Source of the DNA: Liolophura sinensis | Taxonomy: Eukaryota; Mollusca; Polyplacophora; Chitonida; Chitonidae | Direction of reading: 5' to 3' | NCBI RefSeq assembly: GCF_032854445.1 | Contig: NC_088300.1 | Location: 67,804,984-67,868,983 of the forward strand | DNA: 64,000 bases | Part shown: positions 24,553 through 36,150 of the stretch, piece by piece | Position numbering within the stretch: the stretch's first letter is position 1 | Layout: each line of letters begins with the position of its first letter | Notes under the pieces: model-generated | What the model was told of the DNA's origin: nothing | Databases searched by the model: none | The model's input: the letters and a program-made list of their open reading frames with translations, nothing else | Program-made: the position numbers and the translations under genes

Positions 24553-26440
24553 TCATATTATGGGTGGAGAAAAACGGCATCGCATAGGAGAAATCAGACA
24601 CAGTATGGGGGAAAGCACAAAACATCATGGAAGAAACCAAAGCCAAAAGCATGAAAGAAACCAACAAACACAAGGAGAAACTGGAGAAGAGGCTGCTGGA
24701 AACCACTGCCCCTTGTCATGTACCTGAAACATACTGACATACTGAGCTTCAATTGAACCTGTGCAAACAGCTGTATTTTGACAACATCCACAAAGGCTGG
24801 AGTCAGAGCTGGATTGTTTCCAGATGATATAAGCCTACAAGGACAAAACTGATACATGAAAAATATATAAATGAATTGCATTTGCCAACATGTTCCACCT
24901 CTAACAAAAGAATTTCATCATCTAATGCACATTTGGATGCTCCAGGAGGGACTATGCATTCTACATGAAATATATAAAAATCTGTCAAGGATCTAACATG
25001 GCTGTGAGTGCAAGCTTCACATCAAAATCTGATTCACCTTCTTCACAGATAACTGCTATATGCTACAAATGCAAAACTTATTTGATTATTTCTCATTTCG
25101 ACATTAAGTTATTTCAGCCATTTCATGATGGCATGACCTTTGTCCAAACACTGACCCATTCATAGTGCTGCTTAACTGCAATGCCATGTTCAAGACCACC
25201 ACACGACACTTCAACCACTCGGTGACAAGTGCATTAGCCTATACCACTTCATGCTGAACGGAAAGTCAGTTAAGTAGACAAGTATCAGATTGCCAACTTG
25301 AAGTTTTGGGTAAGACTAGAATTATGGTGAAACAGATGTTCTTTAATTCAACCCAAACTGCACTGCCAAAAAGTAGATAAAGATGTACTAGTACCCATAT
25401 TGGTTGACTTTTGTGTAGCAACTCAAACAATAAAATGGCACAAGGTGACTTAAAGGATTCAATACTTTTGGTGTATTTAAACCAAATTTCTTGAAAATGG
25501 CTTAAATAAAACGGAAATACTGAACTGTGCATCACAATATATCATGTGCTGGAACTGCCACATTCAACACGCACTTTGTGAAGCTTGTCTGTTGAAATGA
25601 AAAAAAAAATGTACATATATATATATATAACAAGTATCATGTAGTGTTTTAGCCCAATTCTCAGACCCCTTTACAGTTTATCTACACTATGCAGGAGATG
25701 TAAAACAGGCATTGTAAAAGACTGGTTCATTAACCACGATTTTAGGGCTAACACCCTTATCAAATCCTATTAACTTTAAGATGTGTGTACATAGCAATTT
25801 TATGCCATATACATACTTGAATGTGTATTTACACAATGATTCACCACCAGAGTAATTACTGTATAGAAAACCCTCCATACTTCTGGGAATAAAATCGGCA
25901 CTGGGCATCCTCAAAAAGGTTAATTGATACCAAGCCTAAAACCGACAAAAATTTTACACTACATTAATATAAAAAGTACATGCCAGCGGGAATTTCTTTC
26001 TTTCTGGATAAATCAATTGGGCTGAAATCATATTAGCAGTATCTGTTAAATAGATGTGAAAAGAACTGAGCTCACCATGTACAAAAATAAAATGTATGCT
26101 CCTATAATTTCAACTTCATTAGGTTCTTTGTTGCATTAGGGAGCACGAATTCCGCCACTCAATAATACTCAATTTAAACCAATATATGCATACTGAACAG
26201 ATCGCATCAGCTTTTTATACATCAGCTGGGATATGTTAACTCTTTGTGTTGCCTCTGCAAAGTTATAGATGATTTGGAAAAGCAGTAGCGTTACTGAAAC
26301 ACATGTATCATGGTTATAACAATGTATTATTTTTTGTAAAATCCTCCTAATGGCTGTGTAACACACCCAGCTTTTAACAGATGTGAAATCTTTACATCTC
26401 TTTATAACAAAATAAACACAGAATATGCCAATGTCACAAA
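24550..26440. other. mostly unique DNA; possible decayed coding stretch 24.57-25.26 kb
   Basis: In one plus frame from about 24585 a Lys/Glu-rich stretch (MEETKAKSMKETNKHKEKLE) continues as LEKRLLETT, then stops appear within a sequence that still looks partly protein-like (LCKQLYFDNIHKGWSQS). This could be an old pseudogene or mobile-element remnant, or chance. A short TA run lies at 25614-25629. Nothing else is recognised. Confidence 0.25.
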
Positions 26441-26461
26441 TGGTTTATTTTAGGGGTGGGG

Positions 26462-26659
26462 TTATGGGTAGTGGTGTGCATGTGGATCAAATGCTTGACA
26501 GTTCACAATGTCCATAGGTCTGTAATACCAACTAGCACAGGGTCTAAACAGAGATTCTATCACACCAGTACTAACACTTTGACAAGCTTTCCTTCTTAGT
26601 TTAATGACCCAAATCCATGTCAATACAAAGAACCAGCCATTAATATAAACACAGAATGG
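26462..26659 (-). CDS. candidate 3'-terminal exon, unrecognised
   Basis: On the minus strand a possible acceptor (CGCTCCAGCTCAG) precedes 65 open codons and a stop at 26464-26462. An AATAAA polyadenylation hexamer lies only about 12 bases beyond the stop (minus strand, 26449-26444), which is unusually close but possible. The translation has one hydrophobic segment (GWFFVLTWIWVIKLRRK) followed by basic residues, resembling a single membrane span with a cytosolic basic anchor, and a His-rich end (FDPHAHHYP). I do not recognise a family. A possible first exon on the same strand lies about 8 kb upstream near 34.75-34.80 kb. Chance is a real alternative. Confidence 0.2.
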   Translation of the reverse strand, partial: PFCVYINGWFFVLTWIWVIKLRRKACQSVSTGVIESLFRPCASWYYRPMDIVNCQAFDPHAHHYP

Positions 26660-28077
26660 CTGAGCTGGAGCGAATGATGTGGGAGATAATGGCATATATG
26701 CAGGTACATGTACTACAACCAAGGATACTCTGATTGGTCGATTTCACCCTGTATCGCATACAAATGGCAGACTGGCCTGGATTTAACACTGCGCGGCCCA
26801 TTAGCTGTTAAAGCCTGGTGTGTGTTTCACTTAAAACACAACCACTCTACGTCTCAATAATCAGTGGATTACATGTACACTGGGTCATGACTTGTGAAGC
26901 ATTAACAGGGCTTTAAGCAAAAAACTGTAGTCAGTTCATATGACAAAGCTAAAGCTATATACACCTACTGGGTTACTCATGAGGATCTGTACTAAGTGCA
27001 TCAATTAAGTAGAAACTAGTACATGTACTTAAAACAGGCAAGCTGGTAATCAAGAAAAAAACAATCTGTCCAAAGGCTAGCAAACTGTTACTGTTCTGAA
27101 TTACAAATCCTTCTCTGAAAAATTAACAAAAAGCTAATTAAAAACCACAGGAAATTTATTCCCTGCAGTAAAGCTCTTGAATAACATATAGCATATCGAC
27201 GCTCGAAAAAACAGGACTCAAAGTGTGTCCTCACTGCTAAAAACTAGCTTGCATCACTTTCAATATCTAAATAAAAACTGTTTATAGAAATATACAAAAT
27301 GCAGCCAATACGTTTTACAATACAGCAAAAGTGTGTATCCAGTAAAATAATAGAAGAAATGTCAAATGGAATACTTCAAACACTTAAAAAAAACTCCAAA
27401 CAGAGACTCCAAACTCCTAAATTGTCTGTCATCTTGGATAGCCCCTTCTCAAAGGCCCAATAATTCAAAATAGCTATTCTGATTCCGAGGATCTCCACTA
27501 CATTCGCTCTGACAACTGAAGTGGACAATTGTTCCGAAATGACAGATTACTATACAACCAGAGTGCAGTAATTTGATGAGATCAGGTTGACAGAGGTTGT
27601 GACATATTGGTTATTTGGTCCAGCTGGTGTGTTTGGACAACAAGATTAATTCTGACCAAACACTGTGGTCAACTTCCTACTGACCCGTCACATGATCCAC
27701 ATGGGTTAGTATCAGCAACAATATAATTGGACAGAGAATGGACGGATCCCATCAAGTACAGGATAGAGTTTTGACTACCACTGGTCAAGCGCTTTTGGCC
27801 GGCCAATCAAGACGGGCCAATATCTATCTATCCTAGCAGCATGAACTCAAGTATACAATTTCAACATTTTTCAGACAAAAGAACTTTAGCATGTTTCCAT
27901 AACACTTCATGAATGATTTATTTGGAATTTAATCTCCTGATGGCAATGTTGGAATAATATGCTGCTAGACATACGTGTAATCATCGTGCAAGGGATGATT
28001 TCATTAGTCGATTTTCATGAACATTTGTCCAAAAACAAAGGCAACAAAGTTAAATGTACTTCCTTATGACATTTTTA
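26660..28077. other. unique DNA, no gene seen
   Basis: AT-rich, no window repeats recognised. Confidence 0.5.
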
Positions 28078-28250
28078 AATTTATTTATTTATTTATTTGA
28101 TTGGTGTTTTATGCTGGCAGACCTTCCCACACACGGTCGGAGAGGAAGCCAGTATGAGCTGGACTTGAACTCACAACGACTGCACTGGTGAGAGGCTCCT
28201 GGGTCATTACGCTGCGCAAGCGTGCTAAGCAACTGAGCCACGGAGGCCCG
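28078..28250 (-). mobile_element. SINE with the conserved core deleted
   Basis: Minus-strand copy with an intact tail (TTATTTATTTGATTGGTGTT) and an intact tRNA-like head ending GAGCCACGGAGGCCCG. Between them, at about 28110, TTTTATGC joins directly to TGGCAGACCTTCCCAC, so about 110 bp (the 3' block plus most of the core) is missing compared with the full-length copies. The junction shows 2-3 bases of microhomology (TGC). Imperfect flanking repeats ACATTTT (28061-28080 region and 28253-28259) could be a target-site duplication. Confidence 0.85.
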
Positions 28251-29514
28251 CAACATTTTCAAAGGTTAAGCAGAGTCAGCGTTGACTGCCACTGACTATA
28301 TGAAAAGAAACTGATATGATAAAAAGCCTGTGTTATATTTCACTGAATTGAAATCCGCAGTTTAACAGTTCATGCTTAAAAAATTTTTAACAGTTACATG
28401 ACCACAAAAACTGTATATTTTACACAAATTAAACAAGAACACATAAGGTCATGAGGACAGGTAAATGCTTATAACAAACTCTAATTCCAACTGACTGCAA
28501 TGGCTAGGCACACAGTAAAGTGGGTAATGAGGACATGGTGTACTGTAAAAAGAAGAGGGAATGTTTAGGTTAGCTCTGGTCTGGGACCCCAGGATCATGC
28601 CCCTGTGGTGGTGCACTCTTGACAGATGTCCAAGACAAATAGTGGTTAACTTGGGAGGATAACCCAAACCAGCGTGACAAGACTGACTGCAATTAGCAGT
28701 ACAACAACAACAACCTGTGAACAGTCACAACGATTAGCCTCAACCGAACACAAACTATTTCATTATTTAAAGCAGCTTTTCAAAGGTCAGACGCGTATCA
28801 ATTATCGACAGAAGTCAATCCCAGCTGTTAAGAGGTCACCCAAACATGATTATACATCTGAGTGCACCTGGACTGGAATCTCAAACCAGCACCACTCAAA
28901 CAGAAGATAAATGAACTGTGGCTTCAGTTACAGGTTTGAAACCGCCTGTATAAGTCTCAACTCCCTTGGCCTATCCCTCTCCCTCCCTCCCTCTCTGTCT
29001 CTGTGTTATGTTTTCTGACAGATTACCCTGGTTTATCCCAACCCCTATTATTCCACCGTACAGTAGTCAACTCTATAATACCAGCAGAATAGCTTCATGT
29101 ACATATACCCAGAGGTGATATAATTACACGTCCAATTTGAAAACAATAGATGCAACCAAACTATCATATCTTCCTACACCTAGGGCCAGATATGTATATA
29201 TGTTACAGAGCAACAAGCTGAGCTAACAAACATCCTTGGTTTTGCATTGAGTATTTTTCAATCTTCACCACAAAAACTTCCCACCAGTAGCCAATTTAGC
29301 CTGTAGAGGTTTAAGATGTCATGTCAATAGCTAGGCAGAACAACTGCCATATTGCAGCGACTGTAACAAATGGTTATTAATATTAAAAAGTTGCCAAAAT
29401 CATTTATTTTTTTTATTATTGTTGTTTAATACAAAACGTCCATATTAGGGTCAGACAGTGATACAAGGGGAAGACTTTAAAGTACATGTACACTAGATAC
29501 TGCTCTAAAGGTTG
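28251..29514. other. unique DNA, no gene seen
   Basis: No repeats recognised apart from a (CCCT)/(CT)-rich run near 28976-29002. Confidence 0.5.
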
Positions 29515-29526
29515 AAAAAAAAAAAA

Positions 29527-29573
<47 letters not shown>
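29515..29573. repeat. A-run plus (CA)n microsatellite
   Basis: About 15 A followed by about 22 CA dinucleotides. On the minus strand this reads (TG)n then a T-run. Confidence 0.97.
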
Positions 29574-29576
<3 letters not shown>

Positions 29577-29635
29577 CCGGCCCCTTACCCCTCCCCATTT
29601 CACTGTAGTTATAGGAAACACATAGAAAGATTCCT

Positions 29636-29711
29636 TCCTCCCACCATAACGCATATAGAAGTGAAATATTCTTGAGTACCGCATAAAACATCAATCAGAT
29701 AAATAAATAAA
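29636..29711 (+). mobile_element. SINE 3' fragment
   Basis: Begins in the core at CCTCCCACCATAA, then GAAGTGAAATATTCTTGAGT, a diverged end AAAACATCAATCAGATAAAT and a tail. Head is missing. Confidence 0.75.
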
Positions 29712-29792
29712 CAGAAAGATTGCCACATACACATGTACTTCAAACTCGCTCACATTGTATCACTCTGACTCGAGGAAATCTGTAAAGCTAGT

Positions 29793-29836
29793 AAAGAAAG
29801 TGTATTTATGCATAGTTTTAAGTTGTCTGTATCATC
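29793..29836 (+). repeat. short dispersed repeat shared with 49.7 kb
   Basis: The words GTATTTATGCATAGTTTTAA and GTTGTCTGTA match the sequence at 49718-49755 with few changes. Element class unknown; the match is too short to name it. Confidence 0.5.
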
Positions 29837-30446
29837 AACCTTACTTCATATTTTATTTTACTTTTAAAAATTCTGTAAATACCAATAACTAGCCATGTTC
29901 CCTTGTGTGAAGTTTATACATGCACTTTATGAGCTGACCTCAAGCATGCTGACAGTAACAACCTGCTGTTGTTACAGCTGCCGAAGGCAGTATCATTGGA
30001 GGAGAAAAAACCACTGGGCTCTCCCCCCTCCCCTACCTCTGCTCAATGGAGGGGTGGAGGGGAGGGTGAAAGGTACTGAAGAAAGAGACTTTTGACAGTC
30101 TTGGTTAGCAGAGGAAATTACAGCCATCACTCACAGTTTGCTCTGGGCCTCTTCAATGTGTACTAAATCACCAAGAAAAACAAGAGTTGTCTAACCATGA
30201 TGACTTAACCAGACGGCCAATCTGATAGTGGTTGTCCCAAGGTCAGTCTGAGGTCAATACCAGTTCTGCATTAAAATCACTTGGAGACTCTGTCCAATGG
30301 AAGCACCCTTTCCCCTTCTGGCCCACTACCAGAAAATGCTGGTATAAACATACAGGTTGATGGCTTTTTGTTTTGATGATGCCCCTTGTCAAATGTATCC
30401 ATGAAGTTTTCTTTATCTCTTGTAACAGAGACGTGGTGATCAATAC

Positions 30447-30450
<4 letters not shown>

Positions 30451-30500
<50 letters not shown>
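30451..30500. repeat. (TA)n microsatellite
   Basis: About 25 TA dinucleotides, followed by GCAACTTTTTATGCATGCAT. Confidence 0.97.
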
Positions 30501-30502
<2 letters not shown>

Positions 30503-30592
30503 ACTTTTTATGCATGCATAAAATTGGTAGCTGATAGAGGATAGATGGCGATCAATACATAAGTATAATTAAAAAATAAAATACTGGACATA

Positions 30593-30771
30593 CCCTAATT
30601 CCTCAATCTTTTATAAGTTGATTTTCGAGACAAAACTACATTGGTAAGATTGGTCAATTTCAGGGCTTCACAAAAAGTATAATTTTACCAGTTCACACAG
30701 ATTAATGCCTTGAGAATATAATGTCTGAATAAACACCTTACAAACATGTGAAAAGGTTGAAGAATGACAGT
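30593..30771 (-). mobile_element. family A inverted-repeat element, copy 2 (reverse)
   Basis: Left end TACCCTAATTCCTCAATCTT and right end AAAAGGTTGAAGAATGACAG. The interior TTCAGGGCTTCACAAAAAGT is the reverse of the shared block in the 24.2-kb copy. Also shared: GAATAAACACCTTACAAACA. Confidence 0.8.
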
Positions 30772-33700
30772 ATCCTTTAAGGGCAACATATAATGTATCT
30801 AATTATAATATTAAATCCCTAGTATCATAAATCAAGCTTTCTTTGTATAATATGAAAAGGTATATTTAAAAAAAAAAAATAAACCACTGAGGTTAGGTTT
30901 TCTTCACAGCCAACAAAAAATAATAATGTGCCTTTCTATAGCATAGCTATAAGCAGCTTGTGTTCAACTAATTGCAATATATGATATCGGGTAAAAAAAA
31001 AAAAAAATGAGGGCCACAATTCCTAAGGGCCATAGGTTCAGTGCTCTAAAGTTCACAGAGATCATGTGCTATATCTGATAGAAAGATAATTGCTCATAAT
31101 GATTCCATGTGAAGCTTGTGTTGAGCAAATTCATTATTCAAGTTTTCTTTTATCTATCGTCTGTTCTTGGCAACAAACAATAAGATATTATTCAACAGCA
31201 CAGATTAGGTTAGGTATGCCGAAGATCAAACAAGTCATGACTTGTATGAAGAGTACAAAGGACTTTGGTCAAACAAAGAATTTACCAGTGCTGAGGGTTG
31301 GAGGAGAAGTGGGGAGGGAGTATAATGTGTAAGGAGAGACACGCGAGATGACCTGGACTGAGGGTCTCCCTAATCACAGAACGAGACACACCTATAGTGT
31401 ACAGGTGTCATAAGCTCAGGTGTGACATCTGTCCAAGTATCAATGCTCAAGATTAATGTTTTCCTTCTGCATACAATAATGAGAAATGACTCACTCAGCT
31501 AGCACAAACAAGAAGAAAATATGGCATTCAAATTTAACTTCAAATATTCACATACATGGCTGTCAGATATTAAAATATCTTTATGGTTAAAATATATGTT
31601 GAAAGTAGTAATCAATATTTACCCATCTTTGTAACATTGCAATAATGAATGTAATGGAATAATGAATGTAATGCAATAATGACTGTATTGGAACAATGTG
31701 CGCAACAGACTATTAATGTTCCTGTAATAGAAGAAGGTGATTTGTTTTAATTTATAGTGTATAAAGGTAAAGTTACCAGCCTCTAAAACTCACACATCAA
31801 GATTACAAATCTTCAGCCATATTTTAAAGAATTAATGTAACTCAATTCTACTTATAAATAAGTTTTTGTCAATATATAACAGGGATATAAAAACAAATAT
31901 AGCCAAACAGGTCTTTTCAGATGACAAAGTCATTTCTTTCGAAATTATTGGTCTCAAATTTGCAACACTATTTTAACACATGTTGATGAAAAGATCACAT
32001 TTATACTGTATTTATAACTACAAAGCTTGACATGATAGATCAAGCTGTAACTGTCATACAGCTGAGTTCAAGGTCATTCTGTGTGCTTGTACCTGGAAAT
32101 ATCAAGATGTAAATTAACTTCATCACAACAAGAACAAATCACAAATAGGATACCTAAAAAAGATCAAATGCTGATATCTACCTGTGTAACGGATTTTATA
32201 TAAGGTTTATTCTTTGAAGTTTACGACAACAACGTTTGTATCTATATCAAAAATAGCTTTCAATTCTGCATTTATTTTTATACCATGATTGGCCAAGGGC
32301 TGTATTTATTTCTGAGCTGCACAGGATTTCCTCCAAAATACACCAGACCAGGGTTATAATATTTGAAATATTCTAAATTATCGGTTTCATTTCCAATGAA
32401 ATAAATACATATTTCAAATATTTTTAGTATTAAACCTCACATTATTCTAGGAGGAAAGGCCACTGCACAATACATAGGCAACAATGTTAACAGATCCTGG
32501 AAGTATTACAACCTGCATGAAAAAAAAATAATAATGTAAAAACCACTTCTTCGCTTTCCCTTAATCCTGTGACGTAAACAGAAGCAAACTAATCAACAGA
32601 AATATCAAGATGAACATACATATGTGCCGAATATCTACGCCCTATAATCAATCTTGGTGATATTAACTCAACAATCATAAATTAATCATATATACAGTTA
32701 TAGAACAATTAGTATGGAAAAATGATCTGAAAACTTAAGTGCTTTTTTTTTCTTAACCTTTGAACTTTGTGACTAAAACGACACTAAAATGCACAGAACT
32801 CATCGATAAACATTTAAACATATATGCACATGTGCAGAATATCAAGGGGGGTACTTTTTTTTTCTTGTTTGTTGTTTTTTTTATCAATTCCAGTGACAAA
32901 GAGAACATTAATAATCATACAGCGATAGCTAGTATATGGTTAATGGACAATATGCCCCATGGTTATACATATGGATTGGCTCAATGACCTCTTTAATCTG
33001 TCATGGACAGGATACTAACAAAATGGTAATGGGAGTGTTCCTATTAAATCAGGCTGTGAAATTTCTTCACAATTACAATTATAGTAGTCTGGATGAGAAA
33101 TGACTCTGTTGTATATGTAAACAGCCTGATTGATCTGTAGAGATATACTGTGTTTCCCAGCCCTAGGCCAACAAACACACCTTATGTTCATCATTCACTG
33201 CCAGAATCTAAAAGGGTTCCCAGAAATTTGCTATATGAGAATTTATCAGAATCTAGTTCAAGCCTTGTACAACCAAGCATTAATTCCCTTGAAGCACATG
33301 TTTTAAAGTAATTTCATGAGCAAACAATTTTTCAGATTCCATGTTCATGATTATAACAATGTTAAATTCTCACATCCACAAGCTAGTTATAAATTGGAAA
33401 TTTTCAGAACCTTTTGTCATTTCAAAAATTATTTCTGTGACTTGCTTTCTCTCGTAGTTTTGGTTTGCAAAAGCCATGATGAGAAGAAGATTTCCTTTGA
33501 AAGCAAAGCTCTTACAAATACTAATGTACTTGGCGTGAGCAGCAATTTGCATGGGGATCAAGGCAGAAAAACATATGAATGGCAGATGAAAGAAACATCA
33601 TCCTGAAGACACCACTCAGTCACATTACACTGACGCCCGGCTGACCATTCAGTAGTTGGAAATTATGCTGAGGGCCAAACAAGGTGGTATTACATATATA

Positions 33701-34696
33701 TATATATGCACAACAACTCAGTTAGCGATTGAACTCCAGATCTTCCAGCCTTACGCCACAAGAGCCAATAAGAATGTTTCTATGATGTACTACATGTATG
33801 ATGACATCAAGTTTCAGCATAACCAACACTATGCAGCTAGCTGCCCTACCAACACCACTCTGTCTGACAGACTGGCATTTCTAATTACTAACAAGTCAGC
33901 ACCTGTTTCCTTTAGACTGTGATAAATAAGAGGCAGGAACCTGTGACTGATGACGACATGCTGTATGTATACATTACAAATACTCTTATATAACATATTT
34001 CGAAGGTAAACCTTCCAATAAACACAGCTAACATCCTATATTTCAGAACTTAAAGGCTGTTCTTTTTTTTCAGTTATGACAAACAGCTCCATGCTGGTTG
34101 CTGTGCCTGTCAAATTTTTGACTTATCCTATCTTTAAACATGGCCTATTCCCTTAACAAGAGAACTCTTGGCAAGATCACATCAAATTTTTGCATCGAAT
34201 TTGGGCTCATTATCACACTAATTTTGAGAAGGTCCCTAGGTGCCTCAGACCAAGTGGTCTAGATGATCATGACATGGTCAGATGTTCCAATCCAGCTCAT
34301 GTTGCCTCAGCTGCAGCTTTATGTCAGCACTTTTGTCAGGTATCTCATGCTGTCGTGCTTTTTCACCTGGTTCTGCCAAGTTATCTCTCTAAAACCAGAG
34401 TTTGCTTGCATTAAGTGTAGGGTACATTTGTAACTATCACAGCTATATAGTAGTGAACTAGGGCTGAAGACATACTTGTAACACTGCCATGTAGGCAAGT
34501 TAGTCAACATTCAAGAGTGTTTTGTGCAACCGGACCATTGTAAAAGTGAAACATTCTATAAAATATTCTATAAAGCATAATCTTATGAATGAATTAAGAA
34601 TTCAACCTGAAACGTACACGTAAAAAAATGTACCCATGTAAAGAAGAAGAAAACTTTAAAAAATGACACTATTGGCTGAAAAGAGCACATTTTTTT
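30772..34696. other. unique DNA; small 17-bp repeat; no gene recognised
   Basis: 3.9 kb of mostly AT-rich unique sequence. At 31640-31700 there are about three copies of a GAATAATGAATGTAAT-type unit. A-runs lie at 30868-30880 and 30994-31007, a short TA run at 33693-33707. A stop-ended frame at 33458-33606 follows CTTTCTCTCGTAG, a fair acceptor, but shows no domain and I do not call it. Confidence 0.45.
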
Positions 34697-34804
34697 CTAT
34701 CTGGTGGTGCCTGCTGCATAATTTTGCAATTTTTCCTCGCCATACATGTAAAGCCTGAAAACGGCAAAGCTGGCATAAATCTCTGGGTCCATTGCATCCT
34801 CCAT
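34697..34804 (-). CDS. candidate first coding exon or micro-ORF, unrecognised
   Basis: On the minus strand ATG at 34804 sits in a good initiation context (AAAGATGG) and opens a 35-codon frame (MEDAMDPEIYASFAVFRLYM..) that ends at 34697. A possible donor at 34745-34744 (ACAT|GTATGG) would make a 59-base first coding exon (34746-34804) with the frame continuing elsewhere. The DNA upstream of the ATG is unusually GC-rich for this window and looks like a promoter (see next entry). Codon choice and composition look coding-like, but there is no recognisable family and no confirmed second exon. If real, the gene runs towards lower coordinates. Confidence 0.3.
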   Translation of the reverse strand: MEDAMDPEIYASFAVFRLYMYGEEKLQNYAAGTTR

Positions 34805-35090
34805 CTTTAACACCTTGTAATTTATGCTGGGGGTGTGTTGCCTCTCAGCCAATGAGAGTTGTTAAAACTGCCGGTTTGTTTGTGTAAACTCGTAACCTAT
34901 GTCCAACATTCCGGTTTCCCGATCGTCAAATGGAAAACGACCTTTACTGTCCGCTACCTTCTGGGAAGAAAAGTTCTACCGGAAATGTACGAACTGCACT
35001 TTGGTGGTTTCCAACGGCAATTCTCCTCCTAATACAGAAGACTTCAGGACTAGTTCTTAGGCAAAATGGAGTCGCCCACACCGGATTTTG
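34805..35090 (-). promoter_or_regulatory. candidate promoter / 5' UTR region
   Basis: A GC- and CpG-richer island in AT-rich DNA. It contains an inverted CCAAT box (GCCAATGAG at about 34850), ETS-type sites (TTCCGG at about 34909-34914 and ACCGGAAATG at about 34978-34987) and CCCGATCG. These elements are common in TATA-less animal promoters. It precedes the minus-strand ATG at 34804; a plus-strand 62-codon frame (34930-35118) also begins inside it, so a two-way promoter is conceivable. Inference from motifs only. Confidence 0.3.
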
Positions 35091-35118
35091 GTGCTTTATT
35101 TATAATTTATCAACTTGA

Positions 35119-35814
35119 GGTACATGTTAGAATTTTTTTATGGCATGCATCTGTGAGGAAATACATACCCTTTTCAATGGTATATGATTGATAGTTAAAT
35201 TTTCTTCCCCTTTAAAGAACTTGGCAGATAATTTTCTCTGAATTAGACCAAATTAATGGTTAAGAAAGTTTCAATAATACTAAATCACTATTAATATAAA
35301 GTGTTAGGTGTAAAAAGAATATTTGCAATTCCACTGCATTCTGCAGAGAGTTAACCAGATAATCAGAGGTGGACATTTTTTTATTTAACCTTGCCCTTTG
35401 GTGGATAAAATGGTGGAAGATTGATTTACAGTCTCCTTAATGACATCCACCAGTAAAACAATCTTTGTGCATACAGGATAAGTGTACAAATGACAACCAT
35501 TCTGGCATAGTGTCAACACCTGGCACATTATGTCTTCCAGCATAAATACCTTTAAATGTCAATTACAGGGTTTTAGTACTAGTAATTCACAGACAGCATT
35601 TTGTCTGAGATAGAGTTTGAGGGATACCAACATGCAGGTATTTTACTGTCGTTCAAGCTACAGTATACTGTTTCAGTATGACCGGGCAAAGGAATATATT
35701 CATGCATACCATAATGTCAATACTTTTGTTGATAAATACAAACTACATATCTTTAGGCTATATCAGTCATGTATAAAAATACAATATAAATATATTGTAT
35801 ATATATATATATAC
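35119..35814. other. unique DNA with short TA run
   Basis: No gene or repeat recognised until a TA run at 35795-35812 next to the following array. Confidence 0.5.
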
Positions 35815-36010
35815 TAACCTCTAGCACCTGGCACATACACATTTAATAACGTCTGGCATCTACACTAACGTCTGGCACCTCGGTACCTACACTAATGTCT
35901 GGCACCTACACTAAAGTCTGGTACCTACACTAACGTCTGGCACCTAGACTAACGTATGGCACCTACGCTAACGTCTGGCACCTACACTAACGTCTGGCAC
36001 ATACACATTT
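35815..36010. repeat. 19-bp minisatellite
   Basis: About eight to ten units of ACTAACGTCTGGCACCTAC, the first ones irregular (CTAGCACCTGGCACATAC). Confidence 0.93.
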
Positions 36011-36015
36011 TCCAT

Positions 36016-36150
36016 GATTCTGATAGTTCGTAGAGAGGTGTTTCAGGGTTTGTTTGGAAAGTGGGATGATATCCTACTCTAAAATTGTGAGTTTTAGCGA
36101 CAAAGAATAACATTTTATGACATTTATTTGCCTTTCAAAAAGCAATTTTT
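36016..36150 (+). repeat. dispersed repeat family B, copy 3
   Basis: Keeps the family order: GATTCTGATAGTTC, GAGGTGTTTCAGGGTTTGTT, then ATTTTATGACATTTATTTGC and CAATTTTTAG. It begins at the end of the 19-bp array. Confidence 0.7.

Noticed and set aside
33458-33606. possible terminal exon after CTTTCTCTCGTAG
   Set aside because: No family, no partner exon, and several such stop-ended frames of equal quality exist on this strand, so chance is the simplest reading.
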